Assembly (NCBI GenBank): GCA_031291845.1
Contig: JARLIH010000167.1
Coordinates: forward strand, 1-49,651
DNA length: 49,651 nt
Source: Isosphaeraceae bacterium
GTDB lineage: Bacteria; Planctomycetota; Planctomycetia; Isosphaerales; Isosphaeraceae
Direction of reading: 5' to 3'
Shown here: one piece after another, positions 8,538-17,816 of the stretch
Position numbering within the stretch: the first letter of the stretch is position 1
How the letters are laid out: every line of letters begins with the position of its first letter
The notes under the pieces: generated by a model
Databases searched by the model: none
What the model was told of the DNA's origin: nothing
Seen by the model: the letters and a program-made list of their open reading frames with translations, nothing else
Translations under genes and position numbers: made by a program

Positions 8538-9170
8538 GATGTATCTCCGTGATTTCCAGGACGGGTTTCGGATCATCGGGGAGACCAAGCATTTTCGTCC
8601 CACCTCGTATAGCCTACGACAACATTTCTTTTTCGGAGAAAAGTCGGTGTCCGTCCGGCTCTCCACGGGGAAAATCCCACGGGCACCGATGCCACCTGAG
8701 CCCATGCCGTCTCCCAAGCCTGGGAACCGTGGTTTCGTCAACCGGGGGCCGAAAGCCTGGCCTTGAATTCCTGGCGGCTCTCGGTTCGTTGTCGACCGCG
8801 GCACGCTTTGTGTAGATTCTGCGAAGACGCGTATACCAATTTGAGGATGAGGGTTCGGTGGGCCCGAAGCGCACGGCGGGCTGAACAAAGGACGGAACGC
8901 ATACCGTCCTCGAACCCCTAGAAACTCGTCACCGCTCGGCAGTTGGTGCTTGGTTCTGGGTAGCTTGGAAACGCCGTGATAGGCAAAAAGGGCTGGCTGC
9001 CCGACGGCTGTCCGGGCACACCAACTGGCGGGCAGCGACAAGGACCCCGGACCCGCCCCCGCGGCGCGGTCCGGACCAAGCTTATACCAGCAAGGCCGTC
9101 ACCGTCGCAGTCGATCGGATCGCTGAAGAGGGTCGAGAGCCGTGACACGGACCGAGAGAGAAGACGGTTA

Positions 9171-9198
9171 CCAAAAACCCCAAAAACCCCAAAAACCG
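9171..9198. repeat. CCCCAAAAA short tandem repeat
   Basis: The block CCAAAAA-CCCCAAAAA-CCCCAAAAA-CC gives three A5 runs separated by C-runs. The complementary strand reads GG-T5-GGGG-T5-GGGG-T5-GG, four G-tracts that could form a two-layer G-quadruplex. It is intergenic. Confidence 0.8.
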
Positions 9199-9238
9199 CG
9201 ATTCTGGGTCGACCTGTAAATCGAGAAGACCTTGTCCG

Positions 9239-9271
9239 ACGGATTAGGATGAACGGGATTTGGCAGGATGA
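9239..9271. repeat. GGAT-rich degenerate repeat stretch
   Basis: The stretch is built from GGAT-type steps (GGATTAGGATGAACGGGATT, then TGGCAGGATGAG). Similar 'AGGATTAACAGGATT' tracts are dispersed in many environmental bacterial genomes, planctomycetes included. I identify it by resemblance only; copy number elsewhere in this genome is unknown. Confidence 0.4.
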
Positions 9272-9515
9272 GTGAGACAATGAGATGCATCGGCTTGGAG
9301 GTTCGCGCAGGAAGCCAGGGGGAGATCGTTTTCGAGGGAGTGGGGACCGAACTCACCCCGGGTCGGCAACAGCGCAGCAACCGGCGGGCGCCTCCCAACT
9401 GGGCGAGGGCTGCGGTGCCGGGTAGGATAAGAAGAACGGCCGGCGCGGGAAGGACTTGGAGCACGATCGTGTCATTCGCCACGAGGTCTGCGAAATCCTT
9501 CGGGAGAGACCGGTG

Positions 9516-12500
9516 ATGAACGAAGAGAACCCGACGCGGCGGCGGCGAAAACGGTGGAAGGTCGCCGTGGGCCTCGCACTGTTCGTCCCATTCGTGCTCG
9601 CGGCGCTGCTGCCGAACTGGCTGAACGGCTCGTCGGGGACGCGCTGGCTTCTAGGCCGGGTGAACCAGACGCTGGCGCCGGGACGGCTGGACGCGCGCTC
9701 GTTTCATTTCTCGTGGTTCGGGCCGACGAGAATCGAGGCCGTCGCACTTGCCGACCGCGAGGGACGACGCGTCATCGACGCGGCACGCATTCGTTCGGAC
9801 CGAACACTCTGGCAGCTTCTGTTCGAACGGCCTCGCTTCGGCACGCTCGTGCTCGAACGATCGACCCTCGACGTGGAACGGACTGCGGATGGGACGATCA
9901 ACCTGTATGAGGTTATCAAACCGCTCCTCGCACCCAATCCTGCGCTCGACCTGACGATCGTGGTCGAGCGCGGCCGCCTGCGGTTCCGAAGCGAGGGGAT
10001 GCCTGAACCGGTCCTGGCCGATCAGGCCGACGTGACCCTTCATCTGGCCGCCGCGCCCCGGCCGCTCACGTGGCGAGTCGAGCTTGCCCAGGGCGCCGAT
10101 CCCGGGCGTGGGGGAACACTGGCCATCGAGGGGCTGTACGACCGTTGGAGAAAGACCGCGACCGTACCGTCGGACGTCCAGGTCCGCATCAAGGCGAGCG
10201 CCTGGCCGTGGACGCTGGCCGCAGCCGACGTTTCGGGGCGGGGCCGGCTGTTCGGCGCCTTGACGCTGGAGCGCCGCGACGGACGTTGGGGGACGACGGC
10301 GGATGCGCGCGTCACCGACCTGGACGTTTCCGGCCGGCGGCTTGGGGGCGACCAGCTTCGTCTCGACCAGGTCAAGGGCGTCTGGGACATCGCGGAGACG
10401 GCGAGCGCGTGGGATGTCAAGCGGCTGGACGTGACGTCGTCGTTGGGCGTGCTCCGGGCGAGCGGCGTGCCGACCGAGACCAGCCGGATCGAGGGGACTC
10501 TCGACGTCGCGGCGCTGGCGCGGCAGGTCCCGCACCTGCTCGGTCTGCGCGACGAGATCACCCTGGAGCAGGGGACGGCCCAGCTCTCGATCGCCGGTCG
10601 GCGCGAGGCCGAGCAGCAACTCTGGGACGTCCAGGCGCGGCTGTCCGACCTGCGAGCAAGGGACTCGGGGCGAAAGCAAGATCTTACACTCAAGTCCCCC
10701 GCGACGCTCTCAGCGCGCGTCGCTCGCCGCGCTGATTCCCTGTCGGTCGAGCGCTTGGCCCTGGCGTCGGAGTTTCTCAATGTCGAGGGGAGCGGCGAGC
10801 TCGATCGCGGGCTCTCCGTGACGGGCACGTTCGACCTCGGGGCCCTTCAACGGCAACTGGAAGGGCTGGTCGATTTGGGCCAAGTCAGCGTATCGGGCCG
10901 TGGGAGTCTGACCGGGCGGTACCAGCGGACCGGGGCGCGTTACGAAGGGGCCGTCGAGACGGCCCTGAGCGGCCTGCGCATCAACGGAGTCGGGGCTGCT
11001 TCGATCGAAGGTGAGGTGGCCAGGGCTGGACTGACCCTTCAGGGAGCCGCGACGGCGACGGGCCTGCCCGCCTCGTGGAGTGCGCTTCATGCGACCGTCA
11101 CGGCCGGCTCGTTCGCGGCGGACCTCACCGCGAGCGGAGATGGTGGAGCGACGGTTTGGAACGGGTCGGCCCGCGCGCCGATACGCCTGGGGGGCCGGTC
11201 GCACGAGGCGAGCGCTGCCGTATCGGCCCGCGGGGGGACGACGGCCGTGTCGCTCGAGCGGGTGGAACTCGGGTTGCGCCCGGAAGACGGCGAGCCGATC
11301 CAACTGCTGGCGAAAGGTTCGTTCGAGCGCTCGGAAGGCACGCTGACCTTGATGCCGATCGAGACTGGCGGGGAGCAACAGGCCGTCCGGCTCGCGCGAG
11401 ACGGAATCCGCGTGCGGGGGATCGGTTTGGCCCAGGCCTTCCGCGCCGACGGAGCGCTCGCGGGCGACGTGGGCAGGATCGGCCGGCTCTTCGCGCCGGA
11501 GGCGACGAACCTGCGAGGGACCTGGGCGGCCCGGGCCACGGCCGTTACCAAGGACGAGGGGCTGCATATCGCGGCCCGGCTCGAGGCACGTGGGTTGTCC
11601 GAAGACATCGAGGGACCGGTGTCCGTGGCCCTCGACGTTCTCGCGCCGATGGGATCGCAGGGGATCGAGCTGAGTGAGCTCGCCCTGTCGAGCGCTTATG
11701 CGACGGTTGAGTCCTCGGGGCGGCTGACCGATCGGGACGGTAAGCGGGTCCTCGCGCTCCGCGGGACCGTGACGCCTGGCTGGGACGCGATCAACCGGCT
11801 TACAACGCGCAGGGTCGACCCGCGCGCGGGTCTCGCGGGCAAGGCGGGCAAGCTCGATCTCAGGGCGGACGTGAGCGAGTTGTCTTTCGACGCGTTGATG
11901 CGATCGCTCGAGGGAGAGGTCGGGTTCGAGCTGACGAGCGCCAACATTTTCGGGATGCGCATCGGCCAGACGCCGCTCGCGCTCCGGGCGGGCAACGGCA
12001 AGGTTCAGGTCGTGCCGATCGACACCACGATCAACGACGGCCGCCTGCACCTGGAGCCGGCGATCGCGCTCGACGGCAAGGATGGCGCGACGCTACGGCT
12101 GGGACCGGAGTCGGGTGTCAAGGACGCCCTGATCAATGATGAGGTGTCGCACCGGGTCCTGTCGTTCGTTGCGCCGGTGTTGGAGAGCGCGACGCGGGTT
12201 CGCGGGCGGGTTTCGGTCGCCCTGGAAGAGGCGGAGTTCCCGCTGGGGGGCTCTCCCGACCGGCACGCGGAGGTCGACGGCACGGTCACGTTCCAGGACG
12301 TCGAGTTTGTCGCGGGACGCCTGGTTGACGACTTGATGTCGATCGTGGGCCGTGAGCCCAAGATGAGCCTGAAGCTGAACAAGCCGGTTGCCCTCTTGAT
12401 CGCGGACGGCCGGGTTCAGAGCGAGGGCCTGGCGCTGCCGTTAGGCAACGTCAGCGAAATCGCGCTGGATGGATGGGTGGGCTTCGATCGCCGCCTGAGC

Positions 12501-12827
12501 ATGACGGCCAGCTTGCCCGTCACGCGCAAGATGGTGCTCGACGTTGGGTTTCTGGGAGACATCGTCGAGGGGACGAAGATCCGCATTCCCATCCGAGGGA
12601 CGTTGGATCACCCGCAGCTCGATCCCGATGCCTTGAAAGTAGGCTTTCAGGACCTGGGCAAGACTTTGCTCGAACGCACGGCCGGCCGAGGCGCGGCGGA
12701 GCTGCTCATGCGACTGACCCGACCCCGCGATCCGGATGCCCCGCCTCGCCTAACCCCGCAGGAACGACGCGCTCAGCGAATGGAACGCCGGATGCGACGA
12801 AACGGGGTCGCTCCCCCCGGAAACTAA
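9516..12827 (+). CDS. AsmA/TamB-like envelope protein
   Basis: This 1,103-residue protein starts with a basic stretch (TRRRRKRWK) and one hydrophobic anchor (about residues 15-32, VAVGLALFVPFVLAALLP). A long beta-rich periplasmic region of repeated short strands follows. The early 'RLDARSFHFSWFGPTRIEAV' segment and the late 'IRIPIRGTLDHPQLD' segment resemble AsmA/TamB/YhdP-like proteins, which form grooved beta structures between inner and outer membranes and are linked to lipid transport or outer-membrane assembly. Length fits the larger members. The ATG at 9516 follows GGGAGAG; an upstream frame start at 9456 adds 20 non-hydrophobic residues and is less likely. The exact subfamily is uncertain. 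Confidence 0.78.
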   Translation: MNEENPTRRRRKRWKVAVGLALFVPFVLAALLPNWLNGSSGTRWLLGRVNQTLAPGRLDARSFHFSWFGPTRIEAVALADREGRRVIDAARIRSDRTLWQLLFERPRFGTLVLERSTLDVERTADGTINLYEVIKPLLAPNPALDLTIVVERGRLRFRSEGMPEPVLADQADVTLHLAAAPRPLTWRVELAQGADPGRGGTLAIEGLYDRWRKTATVPSDVQVRIKASAWPWTLAAADVSGRGRLFGALTLERRDGRWGTTADARVTDLDVSGRRLGGDQLRLDQVKGVWDIAETASAWDVKRLDVTSSLGVLRASGVPTETSRIEGTLDVAALARQVPHLLGLRDEITLEQGTAQLSIAGRREAEQQLWDVQARLSDLRARDSGRKQDLTLKSPATLSARVARRADSLSVERLALASEFLNVEGSGELDRGLSVTGTFDLGALQRQLEGLVDLGQVSVSGRGSLTGRYQRTGARYEGAVETALSGLRINGVGAASIEGEVARAGLTLQGAATATGLPASWSALHATVTAGSFAADLTASGDGGATVWNGSARAPIRLGGRSHEASAAVSARGGTTAVSLERVELGLRPEDGEPIQLLAKGSFERSEGTLTLMPIETGGEQQAVRLARDGIRVRGIGLAQAFRADGALAGDVGRIGRLFAPEATNLRGTWAARATAVTKDEGLHIAARLEARGLSEDIEGPVSVALDVLAPMGSQGIELSELALSSAYATVESSGRLTDRDGKRVLALRGTVTPGWDAINRLTTRRVDPRAGLAGKAGKLDLRADVSELSFDALMRSLEGEVGFELTSANIFGMRIGQTPLALRAGNGKVQVVPIDTTINDGRLHLEPAIALDGKDGATLRLGPESGVKDALINDEVSHRVLSFVAPVLESATRVRGRVSVALEEAEFPLGGSPDRHAEVDGTVTFQDVEFVAGRLVDDLMSIVGREPKMSLKLNKPVALLIADGRVQSEGLALPLGNVSEIALDGWVGFDRRLSMTASLPVTRKMVLDVGFLGDIVEGTKIRIPIRGTLDHPQLDPDALKVGFQDLGKTLLERTAGRGAAELLMRLTRPRDPDAPPRLTPQERRAQRMERRMRRNGVAPPGN

Positions 12828-12966
12828 GCGATGCGACAGCCTTCGGCGCGGAGGGCGGCACCTCCGTCGCAGACTTCGGGCGTGTCTCCCCGATCGGTCC
12901 GCAATCGGGTCGGCGATCGTGCCGGCGGTGGCCACGTATCCGCCTCCATGCCCTTTCCCTCGCCGC

Positions 12967-12972
12967 TACAAT
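12967..12972 (+). promoter_or_regulatory. Candidate -10 (TACAAT) of MFS gene
   Basis: TACAAT lies 57 bases before the ATG at 13029. No good -35 is visible at 16-18 bases. Its position supports starting the MFS protein at 13029 rather than at the upstream in-frame start at 12831. Confidence 0.35.
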
Positions 12973-13028
12973 TCCACGACGCGACGCAGCGTAGGGAAAC
13001 GGAATTCGCAGAAGGGCAGAATTCAGGT

Positions 13029-14327
13029 ATGCGTGTCCGGTGGCGTTTATCGGTGATGATGGGGCTGGTCTGGGCGGTGCAGGGGGCGTTCTGGCCCTTG
13101 CTGGCGGTTCATCTGCGAGACCTCGGCATCGACGGGCGGGAACGCGGTTGGATTTTCGCGACCCTCGCGCTCGGTTCGTTCGTGATGCCGCTTGGCGCGG
13201 GACACCTGGTGGACCGGGTCTGGTCAACCGAGCGGTTACTCGCGCTGATCTATGCGGTCGGCACCGGGTTGCTCGCCGCGCTGGCCCTGGGAGTGACAAC
13301 ACATCCTTGGGGGCTGTTTGGCCTTTTCCTCGCGTACTGGCTGCTAACGGCCCCGGCCGTGAGCTTGAGCGCGTCGCTGGTGCTGAGGCATCTGGAACGG
13401 CCTCGCGAGGAGTTCGGCCTGGTCAGGCTCTGGGGAACGTTCGGTTGGATGTCGGTCGGCTGGCTCGTGTCGGGCGTCCTCGCGTACTCGGGAAGTGTCC
13501 GGGCGGGGCAGGGGACGTACGAGGCGTTCTGGGTGGCGGCGGCCCTATCGCTGCTGTTGGCCGGCTACTGCTTGACGCTGCCGCACACCCCGCCGCTCGA
13601 CGTCGAAGTCGAAGAAGAGGAAGAAGAGGCGGGGCTCCGGGCGGCGCTCGGTCTCTTGCGGGAGCGGAAAACGCGTGTCGTGCTGCTGACCGCGTTTGGG
13701 TTTTGCCTGACGACGCCTTTTGTCTACCAGGCGATTCCGACCTATCTGGAATCGCGGGGTCTGGCGCGGGGTTGGGTGGCGGCCGCAATGAGCCTGGCGC
13801 AATGGCCCGAGATCGCGTCACTGGCCATCCTGCCGTGGTTGCTTGGACGCCTGGGGGATCGCGGTACGCTCGCTCTGGGAATCGTGGCGCTGGGGGTTCG
13901 CTTCGGAATGCTCGCGTTCGACCCGCCGCTCTGGGCGGCGGTGGCCGGGATGCCGCTGCACGGGGTGTCCATCGGTTGTTTTCTGGTCGGCAGCCAGGTG
14001 TACGTCGACGGCCGCGCTCCGGCGCATCGCCGCGCGAGCGCGCAGGCGCTTCTGACGGTATTGTCGTCCGGTCTCGGGTGTTGCGTCGGGAGCCTGTTGG
14101 CAGGAGAGGTCATGAGTCGTGCTTCGGGGCAGCCGGGCCTCGTCTTTCTCGTCCCTTGCGTGCTCAATGGGACACTGCTAATCTATTTCGGTACGGGATT
14201 TCGATCGAATCCGACGCTTGTGAGACGGGACGGGGAACCCACGACCGTGTGTCTTCCCGAGGGCGGACCCGAGCGTGGTTCCGTCGCCCGCGTCGGTATC
14301 CTCGTGACGGAGTCGGCCGATGGGTGA
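13029..14327 (+). CDS. MFS transporter, nucleoside:H+ symporter-like
   Basis: This 432-residue protein has about 12 transmembrane helices. The central VRLWGTFGWMSVGW segment matches the 'R-W-GT-GW' signature around helix 5 of the NupG/XapB nucleoside:proton symporter group and its broader MFS relatives. A run of acidic residues (EVEEEEEEAG) marks the large cytoplasmic loop between helices 6 and 7. The substrate may be a nucleoside, but many environmental members are unassigned. ATG 13029 starts just before helix 1; the frame is open from 12831, but that part is Arg/Ser-rich and overlaps a likely promoter. The last eight bases overlap the following gene. Confidence 0.8.
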   Translation: MRVRWRLSVMMGLVWAVQGAFWPLLAVHLRDLGIDGRERGWIFATLALGSFVMPLGAGHLVDRVWSTERLLALIYAVGTGLLAALALGVTTHPWGLFGLFLAYWLLTAPAVSLSASLVLRHLERPREEFGLVRLWGTFGWMSVGWLVSGVLAYSGSVRAGQGTYEAFWVAAALSLLLAGYCLTLPHTPPLDVEVEEEEEEAGLRAALGLLRERKTRVVLLTAFGFCLTTPFVYQAIPTYLESRGLARGWVAAAMSLAQWPEIASLAILPWLLGRLGDRGTLALGIVALGVRFGMLAFDPPLWAAVAGMPLHGVSIGCFLVGSQVYVDGRAPAHRRASAQALLTVLSSGLGCCVGSLLAGEVMSRASGQPGLVFLVPCVLNGTLLIYFGTGFRSNPTLVRRDGEPTTVCLPEGGPERGSVARVGILVTESADG

Positions 14328-14937
14328 CTATCTGCGCCTATTGACCGTCAGTGACCGGGACATTCCTCTGGCCAAACTCCAGCGCGCTGCCAGCGTGGGC
14401 GCGGTTTGGTCGGTCGATCATCCGGGTACCCTCGGCAATTACCTGGCGGTCGGTCCCGAGCTCGGGGACCTCGAGCACGTCTGGGCGACGATCGAACGCA
14501 ACCCGGTCGGCCCGAACACACTGGGGGCCGAGGAGGTTGCCGAGTTTATCGACAGCCTCGAGCAAGGGGGGCCTTCGTCGGCCGTCCGCTGGCTGAGCGA
14601 CTATCTCGAGACCGTTCGAGCCATCTACGCGGTGCGCGTTTATCCTGATTCCATCGCCCGGCATGAAAACGCGCTCGAGGCGGTCTTCGCCATCCGAACC
14701 GCCCTCCGCGACGCCGTGGGCGGAATCGGCCAGTGGGACGGGCAGGGTTTCACGAACGAAGAAGATCGCCTGATCTGGATCGAGCCGTCCCACCGGTTGA
14801 CGGGCCGAACCTCGGCCGCCGTCCTCGACGAGACGACGGGCGAATGGGTCAATTGTGAGTTGAACCTGGACGACGCCGAGGAAGTGTCCGCCTTCCTGCG
14901 CGGGGACGTTCCTCGGCCGCTCGGTCAACGCCCCTGA
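14320..14937 (+). CDS. Hypothetical protein translationally coupled to MFS gene
   Basis: This 205-residue, acidic, cytoplasmic-looking protein has no signal peptide, membrane segment or motif I recognise. It shows mixed alpha/beta character, with a conserved-looking LDYLETVRAIYAVRVYP-type helix-strand centre and a Trp-rich N-terminal part. The ATG overlaps the end of the MFS gene by eight bases, so it belongs to the same operon. Balanced codon use and composition support it being real. Confidence 0.7.
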   Translation: MGDYLRLLTVSDRDIPLAKLQRAASVGAVWSVDHPGTLGNYLAVGPELGDLEHVWATIERNPVGPNTLGAEEVAEFIDSLEQGGPSSAVRWLSDYLETVRAIYAVRVYPDSIARHENALEAVFAIRTALRDAVGGIGQWDGQGFTNEEDRLIWIEPSHRLTGRTSAAVLDETTGEWVNCELNLDDAEEVSAFLRGDVPRPLGQRP

Positions 14938-15099
14938 ACGAATCCGCAGGTTGCCCCACCTCTTGCGAGCGGTAGAGACTCCAACCCACGACGGTGCTTG
15001 ATCAAGAGCCCTTAGAGTGCGAGAGCGTGCTCCCGTCTTGGCACGGCGCCCGGGCCGGCAAGCGCCGGCACTCAAACTGGCTTTGAGGTCGACGGCCGG

Positions 15100-15432
15100 C
15101 TATGCGTCCTCGGTCGATCCTTCCTTGGAAGTCTGTTGCATCTTCTTGGCCGGAGCACGGCGTCGCCGCGCGGGGGCCTTGGGAGTCGGCGGGGGAGGTG
15201 GTTGGGTTTCCTCGAAGGCCTCGGCGGATAGCTCGAGCTGGCTAATCAAGAGACCGAGGAAGTGCAAGCGCGTCCCCTGGGTCTCGAGAAGCTCGTTGAA
15301 CGTATAGGCGCCAACCCGGAGCTCGTCTCCCTGGTCGATGATTTCGTCCGCCAGATCTTCGACCATCGAATCGCGGCCGCGCTGCAGGAGCTCGATCGCG
15401 GCTCGGTACTTATTGACTAGGCCGTGTGGCAT
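15100..15432 (-). CDS. Hypothetical helical protein with basic C-terminal tail
   Basis: This 110-residue protein begins MPHGLVNKYRAAIELLQRG. Two strongly amphipathic helical stretches follow (to about residue 75). A Pro-rich linker (QPPPPPTPKAP) and an Arg/Lys-rich stretch (ARRRRAPAKK) lead to an acidic end. I do not recognise a family; the layout suggests a small helical protein with a nucleic-acid-binding or disordered tail. ATG 15432 overlaps the 3' end of the upstream hydrolase gene by 23 bases, making it the last gene of the 17556-15100 operon. Confidence 0.65.
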   Translation of the reverse strand: MPHGLVNKYRAAIELLQRGRDSMVEDLADEIIDQGDELRVGAYTFNELLETQGTRLHFLGLLISQLELSAEAFEETQPPPPPTPKAPARRRRAPAKKMQQTSKEGSTEDA

Positions 15433-16486
15433 GGTGGTCCTGGCCTCCAAGGTCGATCCGGGGGGGAATCGCGCGACCAGCAAGGTGACCCCGATCGGCC
15501 CGTACAAGCTCCCAGCGCTCCGCTACCCAGGCGGCCAGCCGGGCGTCGAGCCAACGCCGATCTCCTCCCCATCGTTTTCGGCTGAAGTAGCCGAGATGTC
15601 CACCATGAGAGTTCAATTCCAGTGCCAAATTAGCGGGAAAACGGATTCGGTAAAACGGCTCGACGGGGATAAATGGATCGTCGGCCGCATGCACCACGAG
15701 TCCGGGGATCTCGATCTGGGGGATAAGCGGACCAGCGCTGCTCCTTGCGTAGTAGTCGGCGGCTCCGGCGAAGCCGTTCCGTGGGGCCGTATAGTACTCA
15801 TCGAAGTCGTAGAGGGTGGAGGCACGAGAGAGATCGAGCATTCCCAGCTCTGGGAAGGCATGGTGCAGCCGCCTGACTTCGGCGTGGAGCAGGCGGACGA
15901 AATTGCGGTCGTAAATCCGGTTCTCGGGGCGCTGAATGTGGCGGCAGCAGGCCGCCAAGTCCAGCGGCGGATTGGCCGCCAGGACGCAATCGAGCCCTTC
16001 CAGCGGAGCCTGCGCGGCTTCCGCGGCCAGCTTCAGCACCAGGTTCGCACCCAGCGAGAACCCGATCAGTGCGATGGGCGAGCCCCTCGCGTGGTGCGCC
16101 AGCCACTCAGCGACCCGCCGCAGGTCTTCGGTCCGTCCGGCGTGGTAGATGCCGCGCGCCGCCCCAAACCCCGGCCCCGCCCCCCGGAGGTTCATCCGGA
16201 CGGCACGGATCCCCAGTCGCATGAGCCGGGCCGCGACCCTGCGCACGTACGGCGAGCGAGCGCAGCCGGCGAGGCCGTGGACCATAAGCGCCGACGGGTC
16301 GCCCGGCTGCCATGTTTCGGGAACCGAATCGAGGATGACGAGCCGGTCCCCCGCATCCGCGTCGACCTCGTGGTACCTCGCCGGCAGCCGGACTCGCGGG
16401 CCGGGAAGGAAGCGCCCAACGATCGTCTGGGCATGCCCTCCACGGAACCAGGGATGGGGTTCGAAAGGGACGACGGGCACGCTCAC
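15410..16486 (-). CDS. YheT-like alpha/beta hydrolase
   Basis: This 358-residue protein has the layout of the YheT/ABHD1-3 group. RGGHAQTI (15-22) is an N-terminal signature, HGLAGCARSPYV (70-81) the oxyanion region and NLRGAGP (99-105) a conserved loop. GFSLGAN (142-148) carries nucleophile Ser144, HAADDPFIP supplies the acid (Asp269 or 270), and SHGGHLG (293-299) the catalytic His. These are esterases or lipases of largely unknown physiological substrate. It overlaps the NHL gene by four bases (16483-16486) and the small downstream gene by 23. The last 15-20 residues (after RADRG) look non-conserved. Confidence 0.88.
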   Translation of the reverse strand: MSVPVVPFEPHPWFRGGHAQTIVGRFLPGPRVRLPARYHEVDADAGDRLVILDSVPETWQPGDPSALMVHGLAGCARSPYVRRVAARLMRLGIRAVRMNLRGAGPGFGAARGIYHAGRTEDLRRVAEWLAHHARGSPIALIGFSLGANLVLKLAAEAAQAPLEGLDCVLAANPPLDLAACCRHIQRPENRIYDRNFVRLLHAEVRRLHHAFPELGMLDLSRASTLYDFDEYYTAPRNGFAGAADYYARSSAGPLIPQIEIPGLVVHAADDPFIPVEPFYRIRFPANLALELNSHGGHLGYFSRKRWGGDRRWLDARLAAWVAERWELVRADRGHLAGRAIPPRIDLGGQDHHATRPSQ

Positions 16487-17556
16487 GGCAAGACCTTGCG
16501 CACCCGGTGGTTGCCTGTATCGCCGATGTAGAGCGCACCGTCGGGGCCGACGGCGACGCCGTGCGGCCGGTCCAGCCGGGCCGCGCCGGCGGGGCCGCCG
16601 TCCCCTTGGCCGCCGCGCTTGCCGTCCCCGGCGACGGTGGTCACGACGCCGGTCTTCGCGTCGACCCGCCGAATCGCGTTGTTCTCGGTGTCGACCACGA
16701 AGACATTCCCGGCCAGGTCAACGTCCAGTTCCTTCGGACCGTTGAACGTGGCCGAGAGCGCGGGCCCGCCATCGCCGGAATATCCTTTCGTGCCGGTGCC
16801 GGCACGCGTCTTGATGACGTCCGATTGAGGATCCACGGCACGCAGCCGGTTGCCTTCGCGCTCAAGGATGAAGACTGTGCCGTCCGGCCCGACCGCCACC
16901 GCGCGTGCCCCGTGGATGGATGCCTTGGAGGACGGTCCTCCGTCGCCCGCGTGTTTCGGCTCGCCGGTGCCGGCAAACGTGTCGATGCGGCCGGTGGCGA
17001 GGTCGACGACGCGCACGCGGTGTCCGGCCACGTCGGCGATGAACAGCCTGCGCCCGTCACGGTCCAGCGCGACGCCGTTCGGCTCGACTAGCCCCGCCCG
17101 CGTGGCGGGCTCGCCGTCGCCCGAGTAGGTCTTCGAGCCATCACCCGCGACCGTGGAGATCCGGGCGGTCGAGGCGTCGACCTTTCGCACGCGGCGGTTC
17201 AGGCGGTCCGCAAAATAGAGGTTCCCTCGAGCGTCCAGCACCAGGCCGTACGGCTCGTCGAGCTCGGCATCGGTTGCCTTCCCGCCGTCTCCGGAAAAGC
17301 CCTTCCGGCCCCGGCCGGCGACCGTGGTCATGGTTCCCGTCGCCGCGTCCACCCGGCGGATGCAGTGGTTGTTGGTGTCGGAAAGGTACAGGTTTCCGCG
17401 CGGGTCCAGAACGACGTCAAACGGCATGTCGAGTCGCGCCTGGAGCGCTGGGCCGCCGTCGCCCCGGTATCCCGGCTGGCCCGTTCCCGCGGCGGTCGTC
17501 ATCGTGGGACCCGTCGCGGTCGCGAGCGCCAGGATCAGAACGGGCAAGATTGGCAT
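16483..17556 (-). CDS. Secreted six-bladed NHL-repeat propeller protein
   Basis: This 357-residue protein has a short signal peptide (1-16 or 1-22) and six NHL units. Each is introduced by a GDGGPA-type motif and closed by an N/D-N-x-I/V-R-x-V-D strand, which together would form a six-bladed beta-propeller filling the whole mature protein. Propellers of this kind bind ligands or act as lactonase/lyase-like scaffolds; no catalytic residue set is evident. It is the first gene of a three-gene minus-strand operon with four-base overlap into the hydrolase gene, which may hint at a shared extracytoplasmic substrate. Confidence 0.87.
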   Translation of the reverse strand: MPILPVLILALATATGPTMTTAAGTGQPGYRGDGGPALQARLDMPFDVVLDPRGNLYLSDTNNHCIRRVDAATGTMTTVAGRGRKGFSGDGGKATDAELDEPYGLVLDARGNLYFADRLNRRVRKVDASTARISTVAGDGSKTYSGDGEPATRAGLVEPNGVALDRDGRRLFIADVAGHRVRVVDLATGRIDTFAGTGEPKHAGDGGPSSKASIHGARAVAVGPDGTVFILEREGNRLRAVDPQSDVIKTRAGTGTKGYSGDGGPALSATFNGPKELDVDLAGNVFVVDTENNAIRRVDAKTGVVTTVAGDGKRGGQGDGGPAGAARLDRPHGVAVGPDGALYIGDTGNHRVRKVLP

Positions 17557-17734
17557 GGCGTTTCTCCGGCTTTCCGGTACGTTTCTGTCTTGTCAAAGCG
17601 GAGCACTTCGTTCGATTAGCCTATCACGCTGGCATCTCGGTTGCGAGTACACCGGAGAGCTTGCCCAATTCCTGCCGGTTTCGGGGGAGTGGAGCGGACA
17701 CTTGGAATTCCAGCGCATATTTGTCTTGATTGTT

Positions 17735-17762
17735 TTGGCTTTCGAGACGACTCCGCTAAGAT
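17735..17762 (+). promoter_or_regulatory. Candidate sigma70-type promoter of radical SAM gene
   Basis: TTGGCT (17735-17740) and TAAGAT (17757-17762) are 16 bases apart, each matching four of six consensus bases. They lie 55 bases upstream of the chosen ATG at 17817 in a locally AT-richer stretch. Confidence 0.35.
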
Positions 17763-17816
17763 GCGCTCTGTGAAGATCGGTGCGCCGCGGTGATGGATTC
17801 AGGAGAGCGTGCGCGT

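Larger units (their letters stand above)
8538..9515. other. Gap with C4A5 repeat and dispersed-repeat-like stretch
   Basis: About 980 bases hold no supported gene. It should contain the minus-strand promoter of the small LEPR-XLL-type gene and the plus-strand promoter of the AsmA-like gene (TAGGAT at about 9423 is a weak -10 candidate). The notable contents are the CCCCAAAAA repeats at 9171-9198 and a repetitive stretch at 9239-9271. Confidence 0.55.

Noticed and set aside
8538..9041. N-terminal extension of the small LEPR-XLL-type protein up to 9041
   Set aside because: The extension reads as Pro/Arg-rich non-coding sequence, whereas an ATG with GGAGA at 8537 starts just before the motif.
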